45,128 bases of DNA from Candidatus Gottesmanbacteria bacterium (GTDB taxonomy: Bacteria; Patescibacteriota; Microgenomatia; UBA10105; UBA927): positions 1-45,128 of the forward strand of contig JACREN010000018.1 in assembly GCA_016218255.1 (NCBI GenBank), in the 5' to 3' direction. Positions 7,702 through 16,534 of this stretch are shown piece after piece. A program made the translations under genes and the position numbers. The notes under the pieces were generated by a model. The model saw nothing but the letters and a program-made list of their open reading frames with translations, did not search any database and had not been told where the DNA came from. The first letter of the stretch is position 1; each line of letters opens with the position of its first letter.

Positions 7702-8991
7702 TTATTCCTTCAAAAACCCGTCATAATTTCTCATCACGAGTTGTGCTTCCAGCGCTTTGACCGTCTCCAATACGACCGATACGACAATAAGCACTCCTGT
7801 TCCACCAACCAGAAGCGTCGATACACCTGAGAGCTGCCGGGCAAACGACGGCAAAATGGCAATAAGCCCCAAAAAGAGTGCCCCCGCCAGCGTAATGCGA
7901 GTCAGAATATAATTAAGATACGATGCAGTTGGCGCCCCCGGTCTGATACCAGGAATAAACCCTCCGTATTTTTGTATTTCACCCGCGATTTTCGCAGGAT
8001 TAAATGTAATCGCGGTATAAAAATAGGTAAACCCAATAACCAACGTAAAATACAATACGTTGTATATAGCACCATTCGGGTTAAAAGCGCTTGTTAAAAA
8101 TCTTCCGACGTTTGATGCAATCGGATTTTGAACCTGCAGCAAAAAACCTCCTGCCAATGAAGGTAAAAGGACCATGGAAACAGCAAAGATTATGGGGATG
8201 ACTCCAGCCTGATTCACACGGAGAGGTAAATAGGAAGTAGATCCGCCATAAATTTTATTTCCCCGAACCCGTCTGGCATAATGCACCGTAATACGCCGGA
8301 CTGCTTCATTCACAAACACTGTAGCTGCGATCACGCCGACTGCTAGGATACCAAAAAGCACAGCACTCGTCGCATATTCTGCGGTAATCGTACTAGCTGT
8401 TTGACCCAATACCACAGGCATTCTTCCCACAATTCCGGCGAAAATGAGGAGCGATATACCATTGCCAATTCCATACTCAGTCATAAGTTCACCAATCCAC
8501 ATAGCCAACAGCGTACCCGCGGTCATCGTAATAATCATGGCCAACAATAAAACTGGATTTAACTCCACGACAATGCCTTGATTTTTTAGAAGCGCATACA
8601 TGCCGATGGACTGCATTGCCGCTAGTGGAACCGTAAGAAATCGGGTATATTGATTAATTTTTTCCCGACCGTAGTCGCCTTCTTTAGATAACGCTTCAAG
8701 ACTGGGGAACACTATCGTCAACAATTGCAATATTATGGATGCGTTGATATACGGGTTAAGGCCAAGCGCCATCACGGAAAAATTTACCAGTGTGCCACCA
8801 GAAAATATATCGAGTAATCCCAAAAATTGGTTTTGCGCAAACAATGCCCTAAGCTTCAGCGTATCCACCCCGGGGAGAGGAAGATGTGCAAATATCCGAA
8901 AAACAATAAAGAGCAACGCGGTAATAAGAATCTTTCGCCGTAATTCCGGCGTTTTCCAGCTATTTATTAGCGGGGCAAGCAATGTATTCAT
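7702..8991 (-). CDS. secY: Preprotein translocase subunit SecY
   Basis: SecY is the protein-conducting channel of the Sec translocon in the cytoplasmic membrane. The 429-aa protein starting at the ATG at 8991 has about ten hydrophobic segments, the plug-region pattern [12 protein letters not shown] and the [12 protein letters not shown] segment of the family. The start codon overlaps the rplO stop (ATGA), so a further in-frame extension upstream into rplO was rejected. The length is normal. secE and secG are not in this window. Confidence 0.97.
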   Translation of the reverse strand: MNTLLAPLINSWKTPELRRKILITALLFIVFRIFAHLPLPGVDTLKLRALFAQNQFLGLLDIFSGGTLVNFSVMALGLNPYINASIILQLLTIVFPSLEALSKEGDYGREKINQYTRFLTVPLAAMQSIGMYALLKNQGIVVELNPVLLLAMIITMTAGTLLAMWIGELMTEYGIGNGISLLIFAGIVGRMPVVLGQTASTITAEYATSAVLFGILAVGVIAATVFVNEAVRRITVHYARRVRGNKIYGGSTSYLPLRVNQAGVIPIIFAVSMVLLPSLAGGFLLQVQNPIASNVGRFLTSAFNPNGAIYNVLYFTLVIGFTYFYTAITFNPAKIAGEIQKYGGFIPGIRPGAPTASYLNYILTRITLAGALFLGLIAILPSFARQLSGVSTLLVGGTGVLIVVSVVLETVKALEAQLVMRNYDGFLKE

Positions 8992-9416
8992 GAACGCATA
9001 CCAACGGATCCTCCTGCTTTTTCGATAGCGCGAGTCGCTGATTTGGAACAAGGAACGGCGACAATCAGTTTAACCGATAGTGTTGAGCTTCCTAAGATTT
9101 TAACTTTCTTTACATCCTTGGCGATCAACGACCGCTTTGCTAATTCTTCCAACGTGACATGAGTTCCATCCGGCAGACCAATCAGCCTCTCAAGTGACAG
9201 CGGGTACACCTTTTCACCAAAACTCCGGTTTCTCTTTTTTCCGCGAAGAAAAGGTAATCGACGAATCATTGGAAGCTGACCGCCTTCAAATCCAATCGGC
9301 ATGGATCCGCGGGCTTTTTGACCCTTTGTACCGCGACCTGACGTTTTTACTTTTCCAGATCCGTGTCCTCGGCCGAGACGTTTTTTCGATGATGTAACAA
9401 TTTTCTGTAATTTCAT
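8988..9416 (-). CDS. rplO: 50S ribosomal protein L15
   Basis: L15 is a late-assembly protein of the large subunit. The 142-aa protein has the glycine- and arginine-rich N-terminus ([19 protein letters not shown]) and the [14 protein letters not shown] segment. The start at 9416 is chosen because it gives the family N-terminus; the open frame continues 11 codons upstream without similarity. The gene follows rpsE directly: rpmD (L30), which lies here in most bacteria, is absent. Confidence 0.96.
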   Translation of the reverse strand: MKLQKIVTSSKKRLGRGHGSGKVKTSGRGTKGQKARGSMPIGFEGGQLPMIRRLPFLRGKKRNRSFGEKVYPLSLERLIGLPDGTHVTLEELAKRSLIAKDVKKVKILGSSTLSVKLIVAVPCSKSATRAIEKAGGSVGMRS

Positions 9417-9432
9417 AGAAAGATAGATATAA

Positions 9433-9918
9433 TTATACTCTTTTCCCAATTTTGAAATGCTTCAATGCTTCTAACGTTGCGTACACATTCGATGCCTGAT
9501 TCTTGCTCCCCAAAATTTTTGATACGATATCCCTGATTCCCGCCGCTTCCACGACTGCCCGAACGGCTCCACCAGCGATAACGCCGGTTCCAGGAGGTGC
9601 TGGCTTCAAAAGAATTTGTGCGGCGCCTCGCTTTAATCTAATTTCGTGAGGGATAGTCGTACCATGCATAGGCACAGTAATCAGATGTTTTTTCGCGTAG
9701 GTTACAGCTTTCCGTACAGCAGAGGAAACATCAGGCGCGCCGCCAAGACCGACGCCGACGCGCCCCTTCCGGTCTCCAGCCACGACGAGAACGGAAAATC
9801 CTATTTTATTTCCGCCTTTCGTTTTTTTTGATACTCGATTGATCTGAACAATCTTCTCAGCGTATTCAGAATCTGACGCGTTTCCACCTCTCTGTGATCG
9901 TTGTGATGTGTTATTCAT
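9433..9918 (-). CDS. rpsE: 30S ribosomal protein S5
   Basis: S5 lies at the back of the 30S subunit and influences decoding accuracy and assembly. The 161-aa protein has the double-stranded-RNA-binding-like N-domain (VQINRVSKKTKGG, FSVLVVAGDRKGRVG) and the C-domain with PAPPGTGVIAGGAVRAVVEAAG. The N-terminus has a short polar extension of about 20 residues. One base separates it from rplR. Confidence 0.97.
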   Translation of the reverse strand: MNNTSQRSQRGGNASDSEYAEKIVQINRVSKKTKGGNKIGFSVLVVAGDRKGRVGVGLGGAPDVSSAVRKAVTYAKKHLITVPMHGTTIPHEIRLKRGAAQILLKPAPPGTGVIAGGAVRAVVEAAGIRDIVSKILGSKNQASNVYATLEALKHFKIGKRV

Positions 9919-9919
9919 A

Positions 9920-10249
9920 TTAAAATTTCAATCCTCCTTCTCGCGCAGCATCAGCCAAAGCCTTAATAACCCCATGGTATCGATAACCGCCACGGTCAAA
10001 AATGACACGTGTAATTCCTAGCTCTATCAGTTTTTTAGCAACGTCAGCCCCAGCCTGACGGGCGCCGGCAGTATTTTTTGTGAAAACGTGAGCGAAAGCG
10101 ACAGTTACCTGTTTTGTATCATCGATAGCCTGTACCTCTATCGCATTATTTGACCGATAAACACTCAATCTCGGTCGCTCACCCGTTCCTGAAATTTTTG
10201 CTCTAATACGCAACTTTCTTTTGGTTCGCAAGACGCGTTTGGTATTCAT
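9920..10249 (-). CDS. rplR: 50S ribosomal protein L18
   Basis: L18 binds 5S rRNA in the central protuberance. The 109-aa protein has the family signals RPRLSVYRSNNAIEVQAIDD and a C-terminus FDRGGYRYHGVIKALADAAREGGLKF, which is strongly conserved in L18. It is slightly shorter than the E. coli protein (117 aa). It lies 3 bp after rplF and 1 bp before rpsE. Confidence 0.97.
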   Translation of the reverse strand: MNTKRVLRTKRKLRIRAKISGTGERPRLSVYRSNNAIEVQAIDDTKQVTVAFAHVFTKNTAGARQAGADVAKKLIELGITRVIFDRGGYRYHGVIKALADAAREGGLKF

Positions 10250-10252
10250 ATA

Positions 10253-10810
10253 TTATTTTCCCCCTGCTCCTGGCGCTCCGCCCACAGCTTTCGCAGATTT
10301 ACCAGCCTTCTTTCGGACATATTCGCCAACATATTTTATGCCTTTCCCTTTGTATGGTTCTGGTTTTTTAATGGCTCGAATACTTGCTGCTGTTTGACCA
10401 ACAGATTGTTTATCAACACCAGAAATCACAATTTTACCGTCTACAATAGAAAATGTTATGCCGGCAACCGGATGCACCACGACAGGATGAGAGAAACCAA
10501 TGGAAAGATTTAAGTCTATCCCACTCATCGCAGCACGGTATCCAACACCGCTTAATTCCAGTGTTCTGGTCCATCCGCTCGTAACACCAGTAATTGCATT
10601 TGCAAGCACTGCTCGGGCAAACCCGTGAAGTGCATCATCTGAACCGTTGGTGTGCACATGGATCTCACTGTCTCGGACCTGAACATCTACCCCTGCAGGC
10701 ATTAATACAACCAACTGTCCCTTAGGACCTCCAACAGTAACCTTTCCTTTCTCAGAAAGTACTGTCACCCCCTTCTCCATACTGATCACTGCGTTTCCTA
10801 TTCTTGACAT
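10253..10810 (-). CDS. rplF: 50S ribosomal protein L6
   Basis: L6 is near the factor-binding site of the large subunit. The 185-aa protein has two L6 repeats. It starts MSRIGNAVISMEKGV, and the C-terminal repeat contains the signature PEPYKGKGIKYVGEYVRKKAGKS. A short Gly/Ala tail follows. It starts 6 bp after rpsH. Length and order in the spc block are normal. Confidence 0.98.
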   Translation of the reverse strand: MSRIGNAVISMEKGVTVLSEKGKVTVGGPKGQLVVLMPAGVDVQVRDSEIHVHTNGSDDALHGFARAVLANAITGVTSGWTRTLELSGVGYRAAMSGIDLNLSIGFSHPVVVHPVAGITFSIVDGKIVISGVDKQSVGQTAASIRAIKKPEPYKGKGIKYVGEYVRKKAGKSAKAVGGAPGAGGK

Positions 10811-10816
10811 AATGTA

Positions 10817-11209
10817 TTACCAAACAGTACACAATAGTTCTCCACCGATACCCCGCTTTTTTGCTTCTTTCCCCGTCATAATACCTGAAGATGTAGAAAC
10901 AATCGCGATCCCTAACCCTCCAACCACCGTAGGAATTTTTCCATGGTCCACATACCATCGAAGTCCAGGCTTGCTTACCCGCTTCATCCCTCCTATGACC
11001 GGCATTTCATTTTCATATTTTATTCGAATAGTCAGATATCGCTTCGGCGCTTCTCCCGTAACTTCAACACCTTCAACATATCCTTCTTTTGCCAAAAGTT
11101 CAGCCACTGTTTGCTTCATGCGAGAATGCGGCAGCACCACAACGCCCTTTCGCGCCATTGAAGCGTTTTTTATTTGTGCCAACATATCACCGACTGGATC
11201 ATTCACCAT
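10817..11209 (-). CDS. rpsH: 30S ribosomal protein S8
   Basis: S8 binds the central domain of 16S rRNA and represses the spc operon in E. coli. The 130-aa protein starts MVNDPVGDMLAQIKNA and ends with the family signature region STSSGIMTGKEAKKRGIGGELLCTVW. A 13-bp gap with AAAGGAGAAA separates it from rpsN, giving a clear ribosome binding site. Confidence 0.98.
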   Translation of the reverse strand: MVNDPVGDMLAQIKNASMARKGVVVLPHSRMKQTVAELLAKEGYVEGVEVTGEAPKRYLTIRIKYENEMPVIGGMKRVSKPGLRWYVDHGKIPTVVGGLGIAIVSTSSGIMTGKEAKKRGIGGELLCTVW

Positions 11210-11222
11210 AATTTCTCCTTTT

Positions 11223-11408
11223 TTACCACGATGCCTTTATCACACCAGGCAACTCTCCCTTGTGAGCATGTGCACGAAAACATAATCTACAGACACCGAA
11301 CTTTCTCATATATGCACGCGCACGGCCACACAAAGAGCAACGATTGCGCTGACGAACCTCGTATTTTTGTTTTTTTTGAAATTTTACAATACTTGATACT
11401 TTTGCCAT
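11223..11408 (-). CDS. rpsN: 30S ribosomal protein S14, zinc-binding type Z
   Basis: S14 is in the 30S head. This is the short 61-aa type with the zinc motif C24-X2-C27-X12-C40-X2-C43 (CSLC and CRLC), typical of Gram-positive bacteria and CPR genomes and unlike the cysteine-free 101-aa E. coli form. AAAGGAGAAGTT precedes the ATG in the 11-bp gap from rplE. Confidence 0.97.
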   Translation of the reverse strand: MAKVSSIVKFQKKQKYEVRQRNRCSLCGRARAYMRKFGVCRLCFRAHAHKGELPGVIKASW

Positions 11409-11419
11409 AACTTCTCCTT

Positions 11420-11959
11420 TTATTTTTCAAACGGCAATCCCAAAAGCTCCAATAGTCGTTTTGCCTGTGTGTCATTTGCGTTCTTGATCACAAATGTTAC
11501 TTCAAATCCGCGTACGCGGTCAATCATACTATATTCCAACTCAGGAAATATCGTTTGCTCCGAAAAACCCAACGTGTAATTCCCCGCGCCATCAAAACCC
11601 GTATTTGGAACGCCATGAAAATCACGAATACGCGGAATAGCAAGCCCCACGAGTTTAGTAAAAAAAATATACATTCTGTTTCCTCTTAGGGTTGCCCTCA
11701 AGCCTATCGCGTCACCCGCGCGCAATTTAAAACTCGATATAGCTTTTTTTGCCCGGGTAACCTGCATCTTTTGACCCGTGATAATACCGAGCTGCCCTGC
11801 TGCCTTTTCCAGGACCTTTTTGTCACCAATTGCTTCGCCAAGTCCACAATTCACAACGATCTTTACCAGCTTTGGCACTGCCATGATGTTTTGTATCTGA
11901 AACTCTTCTCTGAGTTTCTGAATAATTTCTTTATGATATTTCTCTTGTAAGGTTTCCAT
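11420..11959 (-). CDS. rplE: 50S ribosomal protein L5
   Basis: L5 binds 5S rRNA and contacts P-site tRNA. The 179-aa protein starts [12 protein letters not shown], near the usual L5 start, and contains [34 protein letters not shown] and the C-terminal [24 protein letters not shown]. The ATG at 11959 follows the rplX stop by 5 bp. A start 11 codons upstream would overlap rplX and was rejected. Confidence 0.97.
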   Translation of the reverse strand: METLQEKYHKEIIQKLREEFQIQNIMAVPKLVKIVVNCGLGEAIGDKKVLEKAAGQLGIITGQKMQVTRAKKAISSFKLRAGDAIGLRATLRGNRMYIFFTKLVGLAIPRIRDFHGVPNTGFDGAGNYTLGFSEQTIFPELEYSMIDRVRGFEVTFVIKNANDTQAKRLLELLGLPFEK

Positions 11960-11964
11960 ACGAC

Positions 11965-12270
11965 TTAAAGCTTTCCTTCGCATTTTCTGCAAATTCTAAC
12001 TTTTGTTCCTTTATGCACCATATAGCCAACTCTAGTGGGCTGTTTACAGGACGGACACAACACAGCTACGTTACCGGTTGGCAATGGTCTTGGGTATTCC
12101 ATAATACCCCCTGGTGTTTTTTCATCTCGCTTTTTTCGATGCCGCTTATAGATATTTATTCCCAATACCACTACGGACTCCTCTTTGGCAAGCACACGTT
12201 CAACTTTACCCTTTTTTCCCTTTTCTTTCCCTGCCGTAACGACAATGGTGTCACCTTTTTTTATTTTCAT
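11965..12270 (-). CDS. rplX: 50S ribosomal protein L24 with C-terminal zinc-ribbon motif
   Basis: L24 starts assembly of the large subunit near the exit tunnel. The 101-aa protein has the KOW motif at its N-terminus (KGDTIVVTAGKEKGKKGKVERV). The C-terminal part has two CXXC pairs, CPSC and CRKC, about 20 residues apart, a zinc-ribbon-like arrangement seen in part of the family. It lies between rplN and rplE, the normal order. Confidence 0.96.
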   Translation of the reverse strand: MKIKKGDTIVVTAGKEKGKKGKVERVLAKEESVVVLGINIYKRHRKKRDEKTPGGIMEYPRPLPTGNVAVLCPSCKQPTRVGYMVHKGTKVRICRKCEGKL

Positions 12271-12276
12271 AGTAAA

Positions 12277-12651
12277 TCAATAGACTTCCTCGGCCATACT
12301 GACAATTTTACTGCAACCGCGGTCTTTCAACTCTCGAGCGATGGGTCCGAATACTCGAGTACCACGCGGATTTTTATCTATGAGATTGTCGATAACAACG
12401 CCAGCATTATCATCAAAACGGATATACGACCCGTCGTTTCGTCTAAACTCCTTATGCACCCGAACAATGACCACATGAACCAATTCATCATCTTTCACGA
12501 TCCCCTGCGGATGTGCTTTTTTTACTATGCACTGCACTACATCTCCTAGCGATGCAAATTTCCGTTTTGATGACCCGTAGATATGCGTCACCGTCATCTC
12601 TTCGACGCCTGAATTATCTGCCGGTACTAATGATGTGCGCCTCTGAATCAT
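12277..12651 (-). CDS. rplN: 50S ribosomal protein L14
   Basis: L14 lies at the subunit interface and contacts helix 44 of 16S rRNA. The 124-aa protein starts MIQRRTSLVPADNSGVEEM and contains FDDNAGVVIDN and the C-terminal RGTRVFGPIARELKDRGCSKIVSMAEEVY. The start codon overlaps the rpsQ stop (ATGA), so translation is probably coupled. Confidence 0.98.
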   Translation of the reverse strand: MIQRRTSLVPADNSGVEEMTVTHIYGSSKRKFASLGDVVQCIVKKAHPQGIVKDDELVHVVIVRVHKEFRRNDGSYIRFDDNAGVVIDNLIDKNPRGTRVFGPIARELKDRGCSKIVSMAEEVY

Positions 12652-12890
12652 ACAAATTTCTCCATTACTATATAGTGTTTTGTTTTGCTCATCGGCCTAA
12701 TTTCTGCTATTCGCACTCTATCTCCCACAATGAGATTTTCCTTTTCATTATGCACCGCAAAACGCCGCCTAATGCGTGATTGTTTTTTGTATATCGGGTG
12801 CCGTACCGTATGCATGACCGTCACTATAATTGTCTTTTTACTCTTCACTGAGACGACATTTCCGATTAATCCAGTTTCATTTTTTTTCAT
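12648..12890 (-). CDS. rpsQ: 30S ribosomal protein S17
   Basis: S17 is a primary 16S rRNA-binding OB-fold protein. The 80-aa protein has GNVVSVKSKKTIIVTV, the RRRFAVHNE segment, and GDRVRIAEIRPMSKTKHY. The correct start is the ATG at 12890, which has AAGGAG six bases upstream inside rpmC. The two genes overlap by 14 bp in different frames. Longer in-frame starts would cover more of rpmC and have no support. Confidence 0.96.
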   Translation of the reverse strand: MKKNETGLIGNVVSVKSKKTIIVTVMHTVRHPIYKKQSRIRRRFAVHNEKENLIVGDRVRIAEIRPMSKTKHYIVMEKFV

Positions 12891-13086
12891 GTGTCTCCTT
12901 TTCCCGCAAAAACGTACGGACGACAGCAAGCCGTCTGTGCAATGAACGCACCTCTCGCGTATTTTTTGATGGTTTTGTAAATCGAGATACCATCGCTTGT
13001 GCAAGCTTTGCTTCAGTCGAATCTGCTTCTTTTTGAAGCTCTGATTGATTCGCTGAATATAGAGCCTGTTTTTCTTTTGTTTTCAT
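12877..13086 (-). CDS. rpmC: 50S ribosomal protein L29
   Basis: L29 sits at the exit tunnel and contacts SRP and trigger factor. The 69-aa protein is two helices: an N-terminal Glu/Lys-rich helix and a second helix with REVRSLHRRLAVVRTFLREKE, which matches the family C-terminus (normally K-x-R-R-x-I-A-R-I-x-T). The usual LRFQ-type segment is replaced by AKLAQAMVSRF, so this is a diverged copy. Position between rplP and rpsQ fixes the identity. The start is 4 bp after rplP. Confidence 0.92.
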   Translation of the reverse strand: MKTKEKQALYSANQSELQKEADSTEAKLAQAMVSRFTKPSKNTREVRSLHRRLAVVRTFLREKETHEKK

Positions 13087-13090
13087 ATAG

Positions 13091-13501
13091 TTATGATTCT
13101 TTTGCAACAAATATTGTCTGTATCGGTAATTTGGCACTGGCTAAACGAAGTGCCTCCTTGGCCGCTTCCCGACTCACACCAGCCATTTCAAATAAAATTC
13201 TTCCGGGTCTAACCACTGCAACATATTCTGCTACATCTCCTTTACCGCTTCCCATACGCGTTTCAGGCGGTTTTTTTGTAATCGGTTTATCCGGAAAAAT
13301 CCGAATCCATACTCTTCCCCCACGACGAATAGAGTGTGTCAGTGCTCGGCGGGCAGCCTCTATTTGTCTACTTCCCACCCATCCAACTTCCGCAGCTTTT
13401 AACCCAAACTCTCCGAAATCCACATTGGATCCGCGAATAGATATCCCGCGGCGCTTCCCTCGAAATGCTTTTCTAAATTTTGCGCGTTTTGGTGCTAACA
13501 T
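13091..13501 (-). CDS. rplP: 50S ribosomal protein L16
   Basis: L16 lies near the A site and the peptidyl transferase centre. The 136-aa protein starts [15 protein letters not shown], contains [30 protein letters not shown], the strongly conserved L16 region, and ends with a normal helix. The arginine hydroxylated in E. coli (R81) lies in the conserved segment. It starts 5 bp after rpsC. Confidence 0.98.
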   Translation of the reverse strand: MLAPKRAKFRKAFRGKRRGISIRGSNVDFGEFGLKAAEVGWVGSRQIEAARRALTHSIRRGGRVWIRIFPDKPITKKPPETRMGSGKGDVAEYVAVVRPGRILFEMAGVSREAAKEALRLASAKLPIQTIFVAKES

Positions 13502-13506
13502 ATATA

Positions 13507-14154
13507 TTATTTCTTACAAATCCACACTTTTATACCCACATAACCAGAACGCGTCACGGCAGGAACCGCCGCAAAATCCACCTCTTCCCGAATAGTTGAA
13601 AGGGGCACTGTGCCTGATTGATATTTTTCCCGTCGTGCAATTTCTGCTCCGGCAATACGTCCTGATAAAAGAATACGCACACCTTTAGCGCCAGCTGATA
13701 TCACCCGCTCAACAGATTGATTGGCAACCCGCTTGTGTGGCAACCGTTTTGCAAGCTGATCAGCGATATTGGTCGCGACCAAATAGGCACTGAGATTCGG
13801 TTCTTTCACTGGCTCAACAGCAAGTTCAATCTTCAACTTTCCAGACTGATCCTTTTTTATATACTTAGCCAGAAAATTCTCTATAAATTTTTTAAGCTCT
13901 TCAAGTCCTGTCCCTCCTCTGCCAATCACCATACCCGGCCGCGATACATGAATGGTAACTTTTACCTTATTAATCGAACGCTCAATTTCAACATTGGCTA
14001 ACCCCGCCGTTTTGAGTCTTCCAAACAACAACTTGCGTAGTTGTACATCTGCAAAGAGAAGATCCTTATATGTCCTGCTATCAGCAAACCACCGGGAGGT
14101 CCAGGTAAATACTGTACCTAAACGAAAACCTCTTGGATGAATTTTTTGTCCCAT
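13507..14154 (-). CDS. rpsC: 30S ribosomal protein S3
   Basis: S3 is in the 30S head and forms part of the mRNA entry helicase. The 215-aa protein starts [13 protein letters not shown], has the KH domain with [16 protein letters not shown], and the C-terminal domain with [22 protein letters not shown]. The KH loop motif GRGG replaces the usual GxxG variants and is complete. It follows rplV by 4 bp. Confidence 0.98.
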   Translation of the reverse strand: MGQKIHPRGFRLGTVFTWTSRWFADSRTYKDLLFADVQLRKLLFGRLKTAGLANVEIERSINKVKVTIHVSRPGMVIGRGGTGLEELKKFIENFLAKYIKKDQSGKLKIELAVEPVKEPNLSAYLVATNIADQLAKRLPHKRVANQSVERVISAGAKGVRILLSGRIAGAEIARREKYQSGTVPLSTIREEVDFAAVPAVTRSGYVGIKVWICKK

Positions 14155-14158
14155 AGTA

Positions 14159-14485
14159 TTAGTTCATTAACACAATTCGAATGTGTGTCATCCGCTTTTT
14201 ATATGCATGTGCATTTCCACGCGACACCGCGTGCCAACGCTTCATCGAAGGTCCTCCCATAACTTCAATATTCTTAAAACGAAGAGTTCCAGAATCAACA
14301 TTTTTTTGCTTCGCATTTGCCAAAGCGGAAGCAATGACGCTTGCTAGCGGTTCCGCAGCCGCTTTTGGCATAATAGACAACTGTGCCAACGCATCTGTTG
14401 GAGCAAGCGTACGGATACTATCGGCCACCAACCGCATCTTCCGCGTACTAATTCGAACATATTTTGCTGTAGCCGTGTATTCCAT
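14159..14485 (-). CDS. rplV: 50S ribosomal protein L22
   Basis: L22 lines the exit tunnel with its beta hairpin, where macrolide-resistance changes occur. The 108-aa protein has YVRISTRKMRLVADSIR at the N-terminus and a hairpin plus C-terminus of normal form (GPSMKRWHAVSRGNAHAYKKRMTHI is the conserved basic part, about residues 78-102). The hairpin shows no insertion or deletion visible by eye. It starts 1 bp after rpsS. Confidence 0.97.
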   Translation of the reverse strand: MEYTATAKYVRISTRKMRLVADSIRTLAPTDALAQLSIMPKAAAEPLASVIASALANAKQKNVDSGTLRFKNIEVMGGPSMKRWHAVSRGNAHAYKKRMTHIRIVLMN

Positions 14486-14486
14486 A

Positions 14487-14771
14487 TTATGTTTTATCCA
14501 TCGTCCGCTTCGTCACTTGTCCATGCCCGCGGAACGTTCTAGTTGGAGCAAATTCGCCCAACCGATGTCCCACCATAGCTTCTGAAACAAATACCTCTAC
14601 GTGGACTCGTCCGTTATGCACCGCAATGCGGTGTCCCACAAAATCAGGAGGAATTTGACAGTCCCTCGACCAGGTTTTTATCGGATTGCGGTCGCCTCCT
14701 GCTTTTTGCTTATTTACTTTTTCCAATAATCGTTTATCTATATACGGACCTTTTTTACTTGAACGCGCCAT
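14487..14771 (-). CDS. rpsS: 30S ribosomal protein S19
   Basis: S19 is in the 30S head near the A site and forms a complex with S13. The 94-aa protein starts [19 protein letters not shown] and contains [20 protein letters not shown] and [18 protein letters not shown], the family signature. Upstream is GGAGAAAATA. The gap to rplB is 2 bp. Confidence 0.98.
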   Translation of the reverse strand: MARSSKKGPYIDKRLLEKVNKQKAGGDRNPIKTWSRDCQIPPDFVGHRIAVHNGRVHVEVFVSEAMVGHRLGEFAPTRTFRGHGQVTKRTMDKT

Positions 14772-14773
14772 AA

Positions 14774-15526
14774 TTATTTTCTCCTCTGTAAAATATGACT
14801 ATTGCTGTACTTTCGTTTTTTTCTGGTCTTGAGACCTAGAGTATGTTTCCCCCAAGGACTCTTGGGCGATGGCATACCGATACCGCTTCTTCCTTCCCCT
14901 CCTCCATGCGGATGCGTTCTTGGATTTTGTGCTACTCCTCGAACAGTCGGACGAATTCCCATATGTCTGCTTCGTCCAGCTTTACCTATGACACGATTCC
15001 GCCATTCTTCATTTCCTACCTGACCGATCGTGGCGCGACATGATGCTTTAAACACGCGAACCTCGCCTGACGGAAGCTTAAGCTGTACCACGTCTCCATC
15101 ACGAGAAAGTACCATGGCACCAGATCCTGCGCTGCGAATCATTTGTGCGCCATGACCCGGATGGATTTCAACATTGTGGATAACTGTACCAACTGGAATA
15201 CTACCCAAAAGCATCGAATTTCCTACCCGTACGTCACCTGCATCGGTGGAGATTACCTGCTGGCCCACTGTTAGTCCAACAGGCGACAGTATATACCGTT
15301 TTTCCCCGTCTGCATAGTACAAAAGTGCAATATTGGCCGACCTATTCGGATCATACTCAATAGATACCACGCGACCCGTGATATGAAGTTTATCCCGCAT
15401 CCAGTCAATAGTTCGGTAAAAGCGCTTGTGTCTACCACCCTGATGACGCATTGAGACATGACCTAAAGAATCCCGTCCGGATATTTTCGGCAATATTTCT
15501 GATAATCCTTTATTTCGCGTATTCAT
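14774..15526 (-). CDS. rplB: 50S ribosomal protein L2 with short N-terminus
   Basis: L2 is essential for subunit association and peptidyl transferase centre structure. The 250-aa protein begins [19 protein letters not shown], so it lacks roughly the first 20-25 residues of the usual 275-aa protein. The core is intact, including [18 protein letters not shown] and the catalytic-region sequence [19 protein letters not shown] with its histidine just before (HPHGGG). The open frame runs 14 codons further upstream, but that part overlaps rplW and is foreign. Confidence 0.97.
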   Translation of the reverse strand: MNTRNKGLSEILPKISGRDSLGHVSMRHQGGRHKRFYRTIDWMRDKLHITGRVVSIEYDPNRSANIALLYYADGEKRYILSPVGLTVGQQVISTDAGDVRVGNSMLLGSIPVGTVIHNVEIHPGHGAQMIRSAGSGAMVLSRDGDVVQLKLPSGEVRVFKASCRATIGQVGNEEWRNRVIGKAGRSRHMGIRPTVRGVAQNPRTHPHGGGEGRSGIGMPSPKSPWGKHTLGLKTRKKRKYSNSHILQRRK

Positions 15527-15527
15527 A

Positions 15528-15833
15528 TTATTTCTTTTTCTCCTCTTCCTGAGGAACTTCAAATGCATCGATTTTTTGACCCTTCACCAACTGCACAATC
15601 GCCTTTTTCCACTCGGGAAGCTGAACTGCTACCTTTGATTTACCGGATCTGCGTGTCTTACCATGCATAATGACGGTGCGCACGTTCGTGACCGTAACGG
15701 CATATAGCGTATGAATATCTCGTGCAATTTGCCCCTTACTCGCTTTCACCGCCACCGCAAAGGTATACCAACCGCGACCCGCGAGCACAAATGTCTTTTC
15801 TGTAATCAAGGGCTTTTCTATGACGTATTTCAT
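15528..15833 (-). CDS. rplW: 50S ribosomal protein L23
   Basis: L23 sits at the exit tunnel and docks trigger factor and SRP. The 101-aa protein starts MKYVIEKPLITEKT, the family signature, and its C-terminus ends with a Glu/Lys-rich tail. The ATG at 15833 overlaps the rplD stop (ATGA). A much longer open frame upstream lies in rplD antiphase and is not coding. Confidence 0.96.
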   Translation of the reverse strand: MKYVIEKPLITEKTFVLAGRGWYTFAVAVKASKGQIARDIHTLYAVTVTNVRTVIMHGKTRRSGKSKVAVQLPEWKKAIVQLVKGQKIDAFEVPQEEEKKK

Positions 15834-16531
15834 GATTTTGTTCCAAACGTTTCTTTCAAAATCTGCACTGCATCCTTCATAAGGATGATTTTCTTGTGTG
15901 CTACGATTGCATAGGTATGTAAATCTAACGCCGGCAGCATATCGATATCTGCTAAATTCCGGACACCCCGCACAATATTTTTCGTGTCTCTTCCAGTCAC
16001 CAAAAGCCCGTCTTGGACACCAATAAAACGAAACGCATCGGAAAAACATTTCGTTTTAGGTTCAATTTGTTCCAATCCATCAACCACTACAAGATTGCCT
16101 TCTGTATATTGCTGAGTGAGCGCACAAGCAAGTGCCGCCCGGCGCATCTTCTGAGGGAGCGATAATGAAAAATCACGGGGTCTGGGACCAAATGCAATGC
16201 CTCCCCCAACAAAAATAGGAGCCCGAATACCACCGTGACGCGCACGCCCGGTGCCTTTCTGCCGATAAATCTTTTTTGTGGATCCTTCGACTTCGCCGCG
16301 GGTTTTTGTGCTAGCATGACCCTTACGCTGATTAGCCCGATATACTCGAACTGCAATGGCCACTAATTTTGGATTCGCTTCTACACCAAAGAGTTCCTTC
16401 GGCAACATCATTGTTCCTTTTGTCTTTCCGTCTATACCAACAACAGGAATGCTCAAGCCCGCAACCGGCTTGCTCTTGGCTTCTGCGGGTATCTTCACAA
16501 CTTTCTTAACTGGTTGTTTTATTTTTGGCAT
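15830..16531 (-). CDS. rplD: 50S ribosomal protein L4
   Basis: L4 lines the exit tunnel and in E. coli also represses the S10 operon. The 233-aa protein has the typical tunnel-loop region GEVEGSTKKIYRQKGTGRARHGGIRAP-type sequence at about residues 80-105 (key residues KTRGEV, GTGRARHG) and PRDFSLSLPQKMRR after it. The N-terminus carries a Lys-rich extension of about 25 residues. The leader hairpins before rplC make L4 a candidate regulator, but this is inference. Confidence 0.97.
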   Translation of the reverse strand: MPKIKQPVKKVVKIPAEAKSKPVAGLSIPVVGIDGKTKGTMMLPKELFGVEANPKLVAIAVRVYRANQRKGHASTKTRGEVEGSTKKIYRQKGTGRARHGGIRAPIFVGGGIAFGPRPRDFSLSLPQKMRRAALACALTQQYTEGNLVVVDGLEQIEPKTKCFSDAFRFIGVQDGLLVTGRDTKNIVRGVRNLADIDMLPALDLHTYAIVAHKKIILMKDAVQILKETFGTKS

Positions 16532-16534
16532 GGC

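Noticed and set aside
12013..12549. 178-aa plus-strand open frame over rplX and rplN
   Set aside because: Both genes below it are complete and conserved; the frame has no start signal and no known domain.
8988..12890. Recoding of TGA as glycine (code 25)
   Set aside because: TGA ends rplO, rpsQ, rpmC and others exactly where the proteins should end, and no frame needs TGA to be read through.
12999..13595. 198-aa plus-strand open frame over rpmC, rplP and rpsC
   Set aside because: It spans three real minus-strand genes and has low-complexity, unlikely composition.
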